From: Acidimicrobiaceae bacterium
GTDB taxonomy: Bacteria > Actinomycetota > Acidimicrobiia > Acidimicrobiales > Aldehydirespiratoraceae
DNA length: 64,000 nucleotides
Direction of reading: 5' to 3'
Assembly: GCA_009837445.1 (NCBI GenBank)
Contig: VXTM01000004.1
Location: forward strand, 158,900 to 222,899
The stretch's first letter is position 1; each line of letters starts with the position of its first letter. Made by a program: the position numbers and the translations under genes. This document shows positions 42,681 to 50,977 of this stretch, one piece after another. The notes beneath the pieces are model-generated. The model did no database searches and was not told the DNA's origin. It worked only from the letters and a program-made list of their open reading frames with translations.

Positions 42681-44751
42681 GCGACGCGCCGAACCAGGCG
42701 TCGTGGAGCCGCTGGTAGATGCCGCTCTCGACGAGGTCGAGCAGGGCTAGATCGATCCTCTCTTGAAGCTCAGGATCGTCCTCGCTGAGCATCAGGCCGT
42801 ATTGGACCCTCTGGAAGTCGGCGCCCACTGTCCCGACCTCGCCGGCCCCCTCCCGGGCGGCGTGGAACTGGAGCACGGGAGCGTCGAACACGACCGCATC
42901 CACCTCACCATCCAGCAGGAGGGGGTAAGCGTCCTCGATGTCGTCCACCAGCACCGGGCCCACCCCGATGGAGGGAAGGTACGCCTCTCCGGCAGAGTGG
43001 GTGGCAGTGGCCACCCGGCGGCCCACCAGATCCGACGGCCCGGAGATCTCCGATCTCAGCTCGTTGACCGCCAGGGACGAGGCGATGGCCGCGGTGAAGC
43101 TGGCGAACACGAGCGTGCCGAGACCGATCCACAGCAGCGCCAGCACGCGGCCCTTCGTTCCCCGAGCGACCTTGTCGCCGTACCCGACGGTGCTCATGGT
43201 CACCACCGACCAGTAGAACGAGTCCCAGATGCCGCGGCGGTAGGGAGTCGCGAAGTCGGGGTTGTTATGGCGCTCCAGCCACCAGATCAAGTGGGCGGCC
43301 ACCAGCACCGCAATCCCGAAGACCACCAGGAGCCAGGGCAGATCCGACGAGGCGATGGCTCTGAAGAACGCGGCGATCCGGTCAACAAGGCCCCGGGACG
43401 ACTGATTGAGGACCAGGATCGTCAGGCCCGAGTCGAGCACAGGCAGCGAGAAGTCGACGACCTCCTCGCGCGACTCGGTGACGGCCACCCCGCCCAGACC
43501 CACCTGGGCCACTCCCCGGCTGATGTCGTCGACCTGCTTGGCCACCGTGTCGACTGCGTAGATCTCGGCCGACATGCCCAGCTTGGCCGCGACCAGCTGC
43601 ACTAGTTCCACCTCGAACCCGCTGTACGTGCGGTTCTCGTAGATCACGAAGGGCGGCAGGGACCGGGCCGCCACCGACAGCGTGCCTCCAGCCTCGGCGG
43701 CGTCGCCCGCAGTGTCGTCCAGCCCGATCGCATCGGGGTCTGCGGCGGTGATCCAACGGTTGACCAGGGCCGCGTTGGCGGCCACCCACTCCTCGGCGTG
43801 GCGCCGGATGTCGGAGGGATCCCCGCCCAGGGTCACCATCCGGACGTTCTGCGCCGATATGTCGGCGAGGGGGATCACCACCTGCTCCAGCAGCGTGCGC
43901 ACCGACGGGTTGGCGTCCAGGAAGTCCGAGTTGGCGACGGCCCGGATGTCGTTGGGGGGCCAGCCGGTCTGGCAGGGATCGTGGGCGCAGCCATCTATCC
44001 CGGCGATGGCCGTCCGGTCCAGTGCCGCCGCCTGATCCGGGGGCAACGACGGGAACGGGGTCTCCAGCCACACGACGTCGGAGCCGGGAACCAGCTCGCC
44101 GACCGTCCAGTTGGGCGTCCATGTGAAGTAGAGGACGGGCTGACCGGACCGGAAACGGTCAATCGTCTCGGTGATGAGGGGTGAGTAGTCGCCCTGCACC
44201 TGCTCCACCGTGCCGGTGAGGCCGTAGGCCTCCAGATGGTGGTCGATGGTGGCCGCGCAGGACCATCCGACATTGCAGCCCACCAGGTCGGCCCGGCCGT
44301 CGCCGTCGTGATCGAAGAGCGCGGCCACCGCGGGGTCGGCAAGGTCTCCCAGGTTGAAGATCCTGTGCGTAGCTGCCGTTGCGGCATCGACGAAGTAGCC
44401 CTGGAGGGCTCCGTCGTCCACCGCGGTGCCGACCCGCGATACGGGGGCCGTGTCGGCGATGAACACCTCGTGTGCGGGGAACCATCCGTTGGCCCACAAG
44501 TCGACCTCGCCCGCCGCAACCGCTTCGTAGAACTGCGCGTTGTCCATTGTCACCGGGCCGTCCACCCGGTAGCCGAGCCGCTCCAGCAGCAGACGGTAGA
44601 CCTCCGCCTGGAACCAGCCGGTATCCCAGGTGGCCCGAGCCAACCGAACCCGGGGGACATCCTCGGACGGGTCCTGCGCGGCCGCTTGGCCTAGGGGCAG
44701 GGCCAGCATGGCGATCATGATCAGCACGACGGCGATTGAGGCTCGTCGCAT
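42676..44751 (-). CDS. Chimeric ligand-gated K+ channel: OpuAC betaine-binding domain + ionotropic-glutamate-receptor-like core
   Basis: 691 residues. Signal peptide 1-25; OpuAC domain ~32-335 with WANGWFPAH, VGWSC and FTWTPNW (aromatic-cage candidates); linker to ~355; first half of an SBP-3/iGluR ligand domain (S1) ~357-455, with VTESREEVVDFS giving Thr425 and Arg428 for an alpha-carboxylate; membrane helix ~471-492; pore loop WSVVTMSTVGYGD with the K+ filter at 521-526; membrane helix ~536-562; second ligand half (S2) to the end, with VVFDAPVLQF giving Asp623 where NMDA-type receptors bind the amine. The S1-M-P-M-S2 order equals bacterial GluR0. The extra betaine-type domain sits where animal receptors carry their N-terminal domain. 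Divergent from a betaine transporter gene. Ligands are inferred. Confidence 0.88.
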   Translation of the reverse strand: MRRASIAVVLIMIAMLALPLGQAAAQDPSEDVPRVRLARATWDTGWFQAEVYRLLLERLGYRVDGPVTMDNAQFYEAVAAGEVDLWANGWFPAHEVFIADTAPVSRVGTAVDDGALQGYFVDAATAATHRIFNLGDLADPAVAALFDHDGDGRADLVGCNVGWSCAATIDHHLEAYGLTGTVEQVQGDYSPLITETIDRFRSGQPVLYFTWTPNWTVGELVPGSDVVWLETPFPSLPPDQAAALDRTAIAGIDGCAHDPCQTGWPPNDIRAVANSDFLDANPSVRTLLEQVVIPLADISAQNVRMVTLGGDPSDIRRHAEEWVAANAALVNRWITAADPDAIGLDDTAGDAAEAGGTLSVAARSLPPFVIYENRTYSGFEVELVQLVAAKLGMSAEIYAVDTVAKQVDDISRGVAQVGLGGVAVTESREEVVDFSLPVLDSGLTILVLNQSSRGLVDRIAAFFRAIASSDLPWLLVVFGIAVLVAAHLIWWLERHNNPDFATPYRRGIWDSFYWSVVTMSTVGYGDKVARGTKGRVLALLWIGLGTLVFASFTAAIASSLAVNELRSEISGPSDLVGRRVATATHSAGEAYLPSIGVGPVLVDDIEDAYPLLLDGEVDAVVFDAPVLQFHAAREGAGEVGTVGADFQRVQYGLMLSEDDPELQERIDLALLDLVESGIYQRLHDAWFGASP

Positions 44752-44772
44752 GAGCGGCCCCCGGATCGACTC

Positions 44773-44846
44773 GATGGGAGGCTAGCCCATCCCGGGCTGC
44801 GCTATGGCCGGCGGGAAATAGTAATAAATACTATCTTCTACTATCT
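44773..44846. promoter_or_regulatory. Shared regulatory region between channel and BCCT genes
   Basis: GATGGG/CCCATC arms (44773-44791) flank GGCTAGCC. An AT-rich island at 44818-44846 holds the inverted repeat ATAGTA-ATAAA-TACTAT and a direct repeat TACTATCT at 44829 and 44839, exactly 10 bp apart. This is the most AT-rich stretch in the 215-bp divergent spacer and the natural place for a common operator or overlapping promoters. No clear -35 box could be assigned on either strand. Confidence 0.45.
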
Positions 44847-44966
44847 CGGTACATCTGCGCGACCTCAGTTTCCGTGTTACGGTCGCGGTGAGTCTGGACA
44901 CCGGGAGGCCCGGTGCACACGCGCCGAGCCCGTCCAGGCCAAGGGGAGACAACCCGGAGGACCGTC

Positions 44967-46790
44967 ATGGACGACGCAGGCAACCCGGCCTCGGAGGATC
45001 CGCGCATCCACCGATCGCCGGACGACACCGACATCAATCTGACCGAGGCGACCCTCGCCTTGCATGATTGGGAGGAGGAGGAGGAGCGCCGCCGCGAGGA
45101 GGCGATCAGCAACCGCAAGTCATTCGAGGGTCTGCAGATCGATCCCGACATCGACTTCTACCCGGAGGTGTCGGATCGGGAGCCCGGGGACCGTAACATC
45201 GTGCGGGCCGGGTTCGACATCCACCCGCAGGTCACGTTCTGGGCGTCGGGGTTCCTGGTGGTGTTCATCTGCCTGTCGATCTTCGTCGAGGCCACGCAGG
45301 ACGTGTTCAGCGAGATCCTCGACTTCATCAACGGGTCGCTCGGCTGGTTCTACATCCTCGACTTCAACATCTTCCTGCTGGTGGCGATGTACTTCGCGTT
45401 CAGCCGTTACGGGAAGATCAAGCTGGGCGGTCCCTTCGCCTTACCGGAGTTCTCCACAGTGTCGTGGTACGCGATGCTGCTGTCGGCGGGGCTGGGCATC
45501 GGGCTGATGTTCTGGGGGGTCGCTGAGCCGATCTTCCACTTCACGTCCCCGGCGCCGCTGTTCGATGTGGAGCCCGGCAGCGTAGAGGCCGGCAAGGCCG
45601 CACTGGCCACCACGTACCTCCATTGGGGCGTTCACGGTTGGGCCCTCTACGGGCTGACGGCGCTGGCTCTGGGCTTCTTCGCCTACAACCGGGGACTGCC
45701 GCTGACGTTCCGGTCGATCTTCTACCCGATCCTCGGGCCGCGCATCTACGGCACCTGGGGCCATGTCATCGACATCCTGACCGTCATCGCCACCCTGTTC
45801 GGGCTGGCCACCTCGCTGGGTTTCGGTGCGCAGCAAGGGGCTGCCGGCCTCAACAAGCTCTTCGGGCTGCCCAACGAGACGTGGTTCCAGATCGTCCTGA
45901 TCCTCGCCATCACCGGGTTGGCCACCATCTCGGTGGTGGCCGGTCTCGATGCGGGGGTCAAGCGGCTCAGCGAGCTGAACATCTGGCTGGCGGGAGCCTT
46001 CCTGGTGTTCATGCTGCTGGTTGGCCCGACGCTGTTCATCCTGTCGCTATACACCCAGAGCCTCGGCTACTACGTGCAGGTCCTGCCGGAGTTCGCGTTC
46101 TGGAACGCAGCCTTCGAGGAGACCCAGTGGCAGGCATGGTGGACGATCTTCTACTGGGGATGGTGGATCTCGTGGTCGCCGTTCGTGGGAATGTTCATCG
46201 CGAGGATCTCCAAGGGCCGCTCGGTGCGCGAGCTGCTCATCGGAGTCATCTTCCTGCCGTCGATCCTGTGCTTCCTGTGGATGTCGGTCTTCGGCGGCTC
46301 GGCCATCAATCTGCAGATGACCGGCGAGCGCGACGTGGCCAGCGCGGTCAACGAGAACGTGGCTACCGCCCTGTTCGACATGTTGGAGGCGTTCCCGCTC
46401 ACCAACATCGTCTCCTTCATAGGAGTGCTGCTGCTGGTGTCGTTCTTCGTGACCTCGTCGGACTCCGGCTCGCTGGTGGTCGACCACCTCACCTCAGGCG
46501 GCAAGCTCGACTCGCCCAAGCCCCAGAGGGTCTTCTGGGCCGTGATGGAGGGTGTGGTGGCCATCGCGCTGCTGATCGGCGGTGGGCTGAGCGCCCTGCA
46601 GACCGCAGCGGTCTCGATCGGGCTGCCGTTCTCGGTGATCCTGTTGATCATGTGCTGGAGCATGAAGAAGGCCTTCACCGAGGAGCTCGACCTGCTCGAG
46701 AGCCACTACGACGAACAGATCTTCCAATCCCAGCACAGCGGCCTGATCGCCCAAGTGAAGGAACGGCTCGCCGAAGGGCCGAAGAAGTGA
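44967..46790 (+). CDS. BCCT-family betaine/carnitine/choline transporter
   Basis: 607 residues from ATG 44967 (SD CGGAGG). After a ~88-residue cytoplasmic extension with WEEEEERRREE come the 12 expected membrane segments. The BCCT signature LGIGLMFWGVAEPIFHF and the aromatic substrate motif YWGWWISWSPFVG with FIARISKGRSVRE match BetP, including its three Trp residues in that helix. It is a secondary, probably Na+-coupled, importer of glycine betaine or a related trimethylammonium compound. It is co-transcribed with an OpuAC-type tethered binding protein, which BCCT carriers do not normally need. Confidence 0.93.
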   Translation: MDDAGNPASEDPRIHRSPDDTDINLTEATLALHDWEEEEERRREEAISNRKSFEGLQIDPDIDFYPEVSDREPGDRNIVRAGFDIHPQVTFWASGFLVVFICLSIFVEATQDVFSEILDFINGSLGWFYILDFNIFLLVAMYFAFSRYGKIKLGGPFALPEFSTVSWYAMLLSAGLGIGLMFWGVAEPIFHFTSPAPLFDVEPGSVEAGKAALATTYLHWGVHGWALYGLTALALGFFAYNRGLPLTFRSIFYPILGPRIYGTWGHVIDILTVIATLFGLATSLGFGAQQGAAGLNKLFGLPNETWFQIVLILAITGLATISVVAGLDAGVKRLSELNIWLAGAFLVFMLLVGPTLFILSLYTQSLGYYVQVLPEFAFWNAAFEETQWQAWWTIFYWGWWISWSPFVGMFIARISKGRSVRELLIGVIFLPSILCFLWMSVFGGSAINLQMTGERDVASAVNENVATALFDMLEAFPLTNIVSFIGVLLLVSFFVTSSDSGSLVVDHLTSGGKLDSPKPQRVFWAVMEGVVAIALLIGGGLSALQTAAVSIGLPFSVILLIMCWSMKKAFTEELDLLESHYDEQIFQSQHSGLIAQVKERLAEGPKK

Positions 46791-46821
46791 CGGGCCGGCT
46801 TGAGAAGGGAGGAGGCTCGAA

Positions 46822-47838
46822 ATGAAGAAACAACAGCGCAACACCCTGGTCCTGGTCGGAGCGTTGGTCGCTCTGGTCGTCGTGGCCCTCGTCGTGATCT
46901 TCAGCGGCGAGGAGGAGGACGAGACGGTGACCATGGCCCGGGCCAACTGGTCCAGCGGCTACATGCAGGCCGAGATCTACGCCCAGCTCATCGGTGAACT
47001 GGGGTACACGGTCACGGACCCGTCCGCCCACACCCTCAACCCGTACTCCTTCTATCCGGCACTGGACAGCGGGCAGTACGACCTGTGGGCCAACGGCTGG
47101 TTCCCCACCCACGACATCTACCTCACGTCCGAGACAGCCGCCGGGCTGGAGTACGACCGCAGCATCGAGGCGGTCGGCCAGCAGGTCCAATCGGGTGCCC
47201 TCCAGGGGTACATGATCGACAAGGCCACCGCGGATGCCATGGGCATCACCTCGATGAGCCAGCTTGAGAACCCGTCGGTCGCCGCCGTGTTCGACCAGGA
47301 CAACGACGGCCTCGCCGACCTGATCGGCTGCAACGTGGGCTGGGGCTGCGAGACCATCATCAACAACCACATCGCTGAACTCGGCTGGGGCGACAATGTC
47401 GAGCAGGTGTCAGGCACCTACGGCGAGTTGATGCAAAGAGTCCAGGCCAGGGTGGCGGCCGGTGAGCCAGCGCTGTTCTACGCCTGGACGCCCAACTGGA
47501 CCTACGAGGCGCTCCCGCCGGGGGTGGACGCGGTCTGGCTGGAGTCGCCCGCGCTGGAGGACGACGAGGGCACCACCGAGGTCCGGGGCCTCGCCGGCTG
47601 CGCCGGCAACCCGTGCAACCTGGGATGGCCGGTCAACAGCATCCAGGCGGTGGCCAACAGCGAGTTCCTCGACGACAACCCCGACATCCGGCGCCTGCTC
47701 GAGCAGGTTGAGATCCCGCTGGCCGACATCGCCGCCCAGAACGCCGGGGCCAACCCCGACGCCAAGGCCGACGCGGCCGCCTGGATCGCCGACAACCGGG
47801 CCCTGGTCGACATCTGGCTGGCGAACGCTCGAGGCTGA
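46822..47838 (+). CDS. Membrane-tethered OpuAC-type betaine-binding protein
   Basis: 338 residues; SD GGGAGGAGG before the ATG. An N-terminal hydrophobic helix (LVLVGALVALVVVALVVIF) without lipobox or clear cleavage site suggests an anchored protein. The OpuAC domain (~40-335) has ARANWSSGYMQAEIYAQL, LWANGWFPTHD, NVGWGC and YAWTPNW. It is clearly closer to the N-terminal domain of the channel at 42676 than to the ABC protein at 22928. No ABC ATPase or permease is adjacent. It may feed the BCCT carrier, act as a sensor or scavenger, or pair with the channel. Confidence 0.88.
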   Translation: MKKQQRNTLVLVGALVALVVVALVVIFSGEEEDETVTMARANWSSGYMQAEIYAQLIGELGYTVTDPSAHTLNPYSFYPALDSGQYDLWANGWFPTHDIYLTSETAAGLEYDRSIEAVGQQVQSGALQGYMIDKATADAMGITSMSQLENPSVAAVFDQDNDGLADLIGCNVGWGCETIINNHIAELGWGDNVEQVSGTYGELMQRVQARVAAGEPALFYAWTPNWTYEALPPGVDAVWLESPALEDDEGTTEVRGLAGCAGNPCNLGWPVNSIQAVANSEFLDDNPDIRRLLEQVEIPLADIAAQNAGANPDAKADAAAWIADNRALVDIWLANARG

Positions 47839-47898
47839 ACAGCGGCCTTCTTGCCCCCGCGCCCCCGATCCCGGGCGGCCGCCATCGATCACCGCGGG

Positions 47899-48729
47899 TC
47901 AGTCCATGACCTGGGGCATCCGCTCCTTGAAGATCCGCAGCGCCTCCTTGAGCCCGTGCGTGCGCACCAGTTCGTCGAACTCGGTGGAGCCCTCGCGGTT
48001 GGCCAGCCGCAGCGTGGTGATGTCCTGGCCCATGGCCACCACCCGGTCCAGCCCCATCAGCTCGTAGATGCGCTGCAGGTGTAGCCGGTTGTGGGTCAGG
48101 CCCGGCCTGGGGATGTTGGCGAACCGCCCCGTGTAGCGGTTCACCGCCTCTTCCAGTTCGTAGCCGGGCACCACCGCGTTGACGATGCCCCAGGACAGAG
48201 CCCGCTCGGCGGAGATGCGTCCACCGGTGAGCAGCACCTCGTTGGCCCGGGCCCGCCCGATGGTGAACGGCAGCACCAGCGACGTCGCCCCCATCCCGAA
48301 GGCGGCCTCGGTGTACCCGAAGAAGGCGTCGTCGGAGCACACGATCAGGTCACAGCAGGTGGCCAGGTCGAAGGCCCCGCCCACGCAGGCGCCCCGCACC
48401 GCGGCGATGGTGGGGATCGGCGACGACAGGATGTCCCGGAAGGCATCGAAGCTGTCGGACACCTGCACGATCCACGCGCCGAGGGTGTCGGGCCGGTTGG
48501 TGCCCGACAGGTCGAAACCGGCCGAGAACGCCCGCCCGGTGCCCTCGATCACCACCGAATGGATGTCGTCGCGCCGGCCGAAGTCCCTCAGGGCCGCGCT
48601 CAGCTCCAGGAGCATGGCCGAACTGAGCGGGTTGAGCTTGGCGGGGCGGTTGAACCGTATGCGGCCGACCCGGTGGTCCTCGCCGACCACTATGAGGGGC
48701 TGCGCCTCTGCCCCGGCGGATGAAGTCAT
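47899..48729 (-). CDS. Enoyl-CoA hydratase/isomerase family protein
   Basis: 276 residues from ATG 48729. FSAGFDLSG and VRGACVGGAFDLATCCDLIV form the crotonase core, and a Glu is kept in FGYTEAAFGMGA at the first catalytic position. The ATGA overlap with the ADP-forming synthetase gene shows co-translation, so it probably acts on that enzyme's acyl-CoA product. The longer ORF-track start is inside the synthetase gene. It converges with the tethered binding-protein gene across GCGGCC/GGCCGC arms (47842-47882) that may be a weak terminator. Confidence 0.88.
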   Translation of the reverse strand: MTSSAGAEAQPLIVVGEDHRVGRIRFNRPAKLNPLSSAMLLELSAALRDFGRRDDIHSVVIEGTGRAFSAGFDLSGTNRPDTLGAWIVQVSDSFDAFRDILSSPIPTIAAVRGACVGGAFDLATCCDLIVCSDDAFFGYTEAAFGMGATSLVLPFTIGRARANEVLLTGGRISAERALSWGIVNAVVPGYELEEAVNRYTGRFANIPRPGLTHNRLHLQRIYELMGLDRVVAMGQDITTLRLANREGSTEFDELVRTHGLKEALRIFKERMPQVMD

Positions 48730-50795
48730 GACTTGTGCTCCTCGCACACGACCCTGGCGTCCAGTCCTATCACAGCCTCGGCCGTGCACCGAAGGGGGTT
48801 GACCTCGGCGGAGAGGACCTCCCGACGCTCATCCAGCAACGTGACCAGGCTCTCGAGGACGGATTGGACTGCCGCGAGATCGATCCTCGGCTCGCTCCCC
48901 CGCCAGATCAGGTCCCTGGAGCGCAAGCGGCCAACCATTGTGTCGAAGGTGGCCGAGTCCATCGGGGCGAAGCCCAGCGAGATATCGTCTATCTCCTCGG
49001 TGTGGGTCCCGCCGACTCCGAGGAGGGCCACGATCCCGAACCGCCCGCTCCTCCGGGCCCCGACGATCAGCTCGACGGCGCCCGGCATAGAGACGTCGGG
49101 CTCGATGGCGAACTCCTCAGCCCCGAGGTCGCGCTGCATCCGCTCCACGGCCGCCGCCGCGGCCTCTGCGTCCGGGAGGGCCAGCTCCACACCGCCACCG
49201 CGGGATTTGTGGACCCGTCCCAGCGCCTTCACCACCAGCGGTCCAGGCAGGCCCTCACGGGCCAGCACCTCATCAGGGCCCGTCGCAGGTGTGCTCGGCA
49301 CCAGCGGGACCCCGTATCGCCCGAGCAGGTCCCGAGCCTGGAAGTAGGTGAGGTTCTGGGATCCGGTCCTGAGGCCGTCTCCGGCCGTAGGCCCGGCATC
49401 GGCGACGCCGAGCCTGAGCAGCTTGGCGGCGTGGTCGAGGTGGCGGACCACGAGAACGCCGCCCGCCACCAGCTCCTCGAACAGGCCGGGCGCGGCTCTG
49501 AACGACTGCATCAGCACCGGGACGCCGGTGCGCTCGCTGGTGTTGATGAGCGCGCTCACCGCCTGACGCTCCTCGGCCTCGAAGGCCTCGATGTCCTCCC
49601 GTTCCGGGTTCATCCCGATCAAATCACCGAACTGGCCCACGGTCAGCACCTGGTCGACCTCACCGCTCTCGGCCAGCACCCTGACCGTGTCGGCGTACAC
49701 CATCGGACTCTCCCGCACCGCCCCGACGAGAGCCAGGTCGACGGGATTGTCGGCCAGCTCCTTGGCTCCGGGACGGAGTCCCACCCGATCGCGGGTCTGA
49801 TCGCTGAGACTGGGCAGCACAAGTCCGGCACGACCCAGGACGTCGGCGGCCAAAGCCACCATCCCGCCGCCCTCGGAGAGGACCGCGACCCGTCGGCCCG
49901 CGGCCCAGCGCCGCCTGATGGCCACGCAAGTGAGATCGACCGCGTCCGCGGGCGAGGTCGCCAACCACGCTCCCGACTCCTCGCACACCGCCTGCAGCAC
50001 CCGTGCGTCGGTGGCCAGCGCGCCGGTGTGGGAGGCGACCGCCCGGGCTGACGCGCCGGTGTCGCCCGCCGGCATGATGACCACCGCCACGCCCCGGCCC
50101 CGTGCGTATTCGAGCGCGGCCCTGAACTCCCGGCCGTCGAGCGGGTCCTCCAGATAGACCACCACGGCCTCCGAGTGATCGTCGTCGGCCAGCGCCCTGA
50201 TCGCCCCGCTGGCGGTCAGGCAGTACTGGTCGCCCACTCCCAGGAACGTCGAGAGCCCGACGCCGCGGGCGTAGAGTTCCAGCGCGAGGTCCGCCGACAC
50301 CGTCCCGCTCTGGCTGACCACCGCCACCCGGCCGGGATCGCGGGGCTCGCCGTGCAGCAGGGGCGGGGCCAGGTCGAGCCGGGTGTGTGTGCAGACCAGC
50401 CCCATCGTGTTGGGCCCGAGCACCACCATGCCCGCCTCGGCGATCCGGTCGAGCAGGGGGTCGTCGCGGCCGGTGAACGGCGTGGCGATAGTGATCACCG
50501 CCTTCGACCCCAGCTCCAGGCACAGCTCGATCTGCTGGCGCGACCCCGCGTCGCCGATGAGCAACACCACCAACTCGGGGACTTCGGGCAGCGCCTCAAT
50601 GCTCGGATACCAGCCGGTCTCCGGCTCATCGACCGAACGGCTGATGTAGTAGTTGTTCCGCACCGCCGACCCCTGCTCCATCCCCCGAACGAACAGGAAG
50701 CCCCAGCGGGAGGCTCGCCTGGAGGCCCCGACGAGGGCGACGCTGCGCGGATCGAGGAGTGACTCCAGCCCGGGAGCGACTCTTCCGTTGCTCAT
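48726..50795 (-). CDS. ADP-forming acyl-CoA synthetase family protein
   Basis: 689 residues from ATG 50795, a start that puts LLDPRSVALVGASRR at the usual position. CoA-binding domain, ligase domains with the phosphohistidine His256 in ASHTGALATD, and a C-terminal ATP-grasp domain (GPLVVKALGRVHKSRGGGV). Same architecture as the 33880 product but clearly diverged. The ORF-track start 56 codons upstream gives a low-complexity Arg/Gly-rich extension that I reject. Substrate unknown. Confidence 0.85.
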   Translation of the reverse strand: MSNGRVAPGLESLLDPRSVALVGASRRASRWGFLFVRGMEQGSAVRNNYYISRSVDEPETGWYPSIEALPEVPELVVLLIGDAGSRQQIELCLELGSKAVITIATPFTGRDDPLLDRIAEAGMVVLGPNTMGLVCTHTRLDLAPPLLHGEPRDPGRVAVVSQSGTVSADLALELYARGVGLSTFLGVGDQYCLTASGAIRALADDDHSEAVVVYLEDPLDGREFRAALEYARGRGVAVVIMPAGDTGASARAVASHTGALATDARVLQAVCEESGAWLATSPADAVDLTCVAIRRRWAAGRRVAVLSEGGGMVALAADVLGRAGLVLPSLSDQTRDRVGLRPGAKELADNPVDLALVGAVRESPMVYADTVRVLAESGEVDQVLTVGQFGDLIGMNPEREDIEAFEAEERQAVSALINTSERTGVPVLMQSFRAAPGLFEELVAGGVLVVRHLDHAAKLLRLGVADAGPTAGDGLRTGSQNLTYFQARDLLGRYGVPLVPSTPATGPDEVLAREGLPGPLVVKALGRVHKSRGGGVELALPDAEAAAAAVERMQRDLGAEEFAIEPDVSMPGAVELIVGARRSGRFGIVALLGVGGTHTEEIDDISLGFAPMDSATFDTMVGRLRSRDLIWRGSEPRIDLAAVQSVLESLVTLLDERREVLSAEVNPLRCTAEAVIGLDARVVCEEHKS

Positions 50796-50863
50796 GAATT
50801 GCTGCCTACTCACTCGGCCTCTGCGCCCGCCGAACCTACTGGCATTCCCCCGGCCCTGCCGCC

Positions 50864-50893
50864 TTGGCGCACCGGCGGCTGTGGCAGTAGTGT
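50864..50893 (+). promoter_or_regulatory. Promoter of the oligopeptide-type ABC operon
   Basis: TTGGCG (50864-50869), 18 bp, TAGTGT (50888-50893). About 78 nt of leader precede ATG 50978, ending with a weak SD (GGGGGGAA). It lies in the divergent spacer opposite the synthetase gene. Confidence 0.45.
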
Positions 50894-50977
50894 CGGCCAT
50901 GACGCGGCGGCACTGCCACTGGCGGGTGCCGTGACAGCGATCAAGGGGACATAGACAACACATCGGGGGGAATAACG

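Noticed and set aside
48735-50051. 438-residue plus-strand ORF
   Set aside because: Antisense to the ADP-forming synthetase gene, His/Arg/Gly-rich without motifs; shadow ORF.
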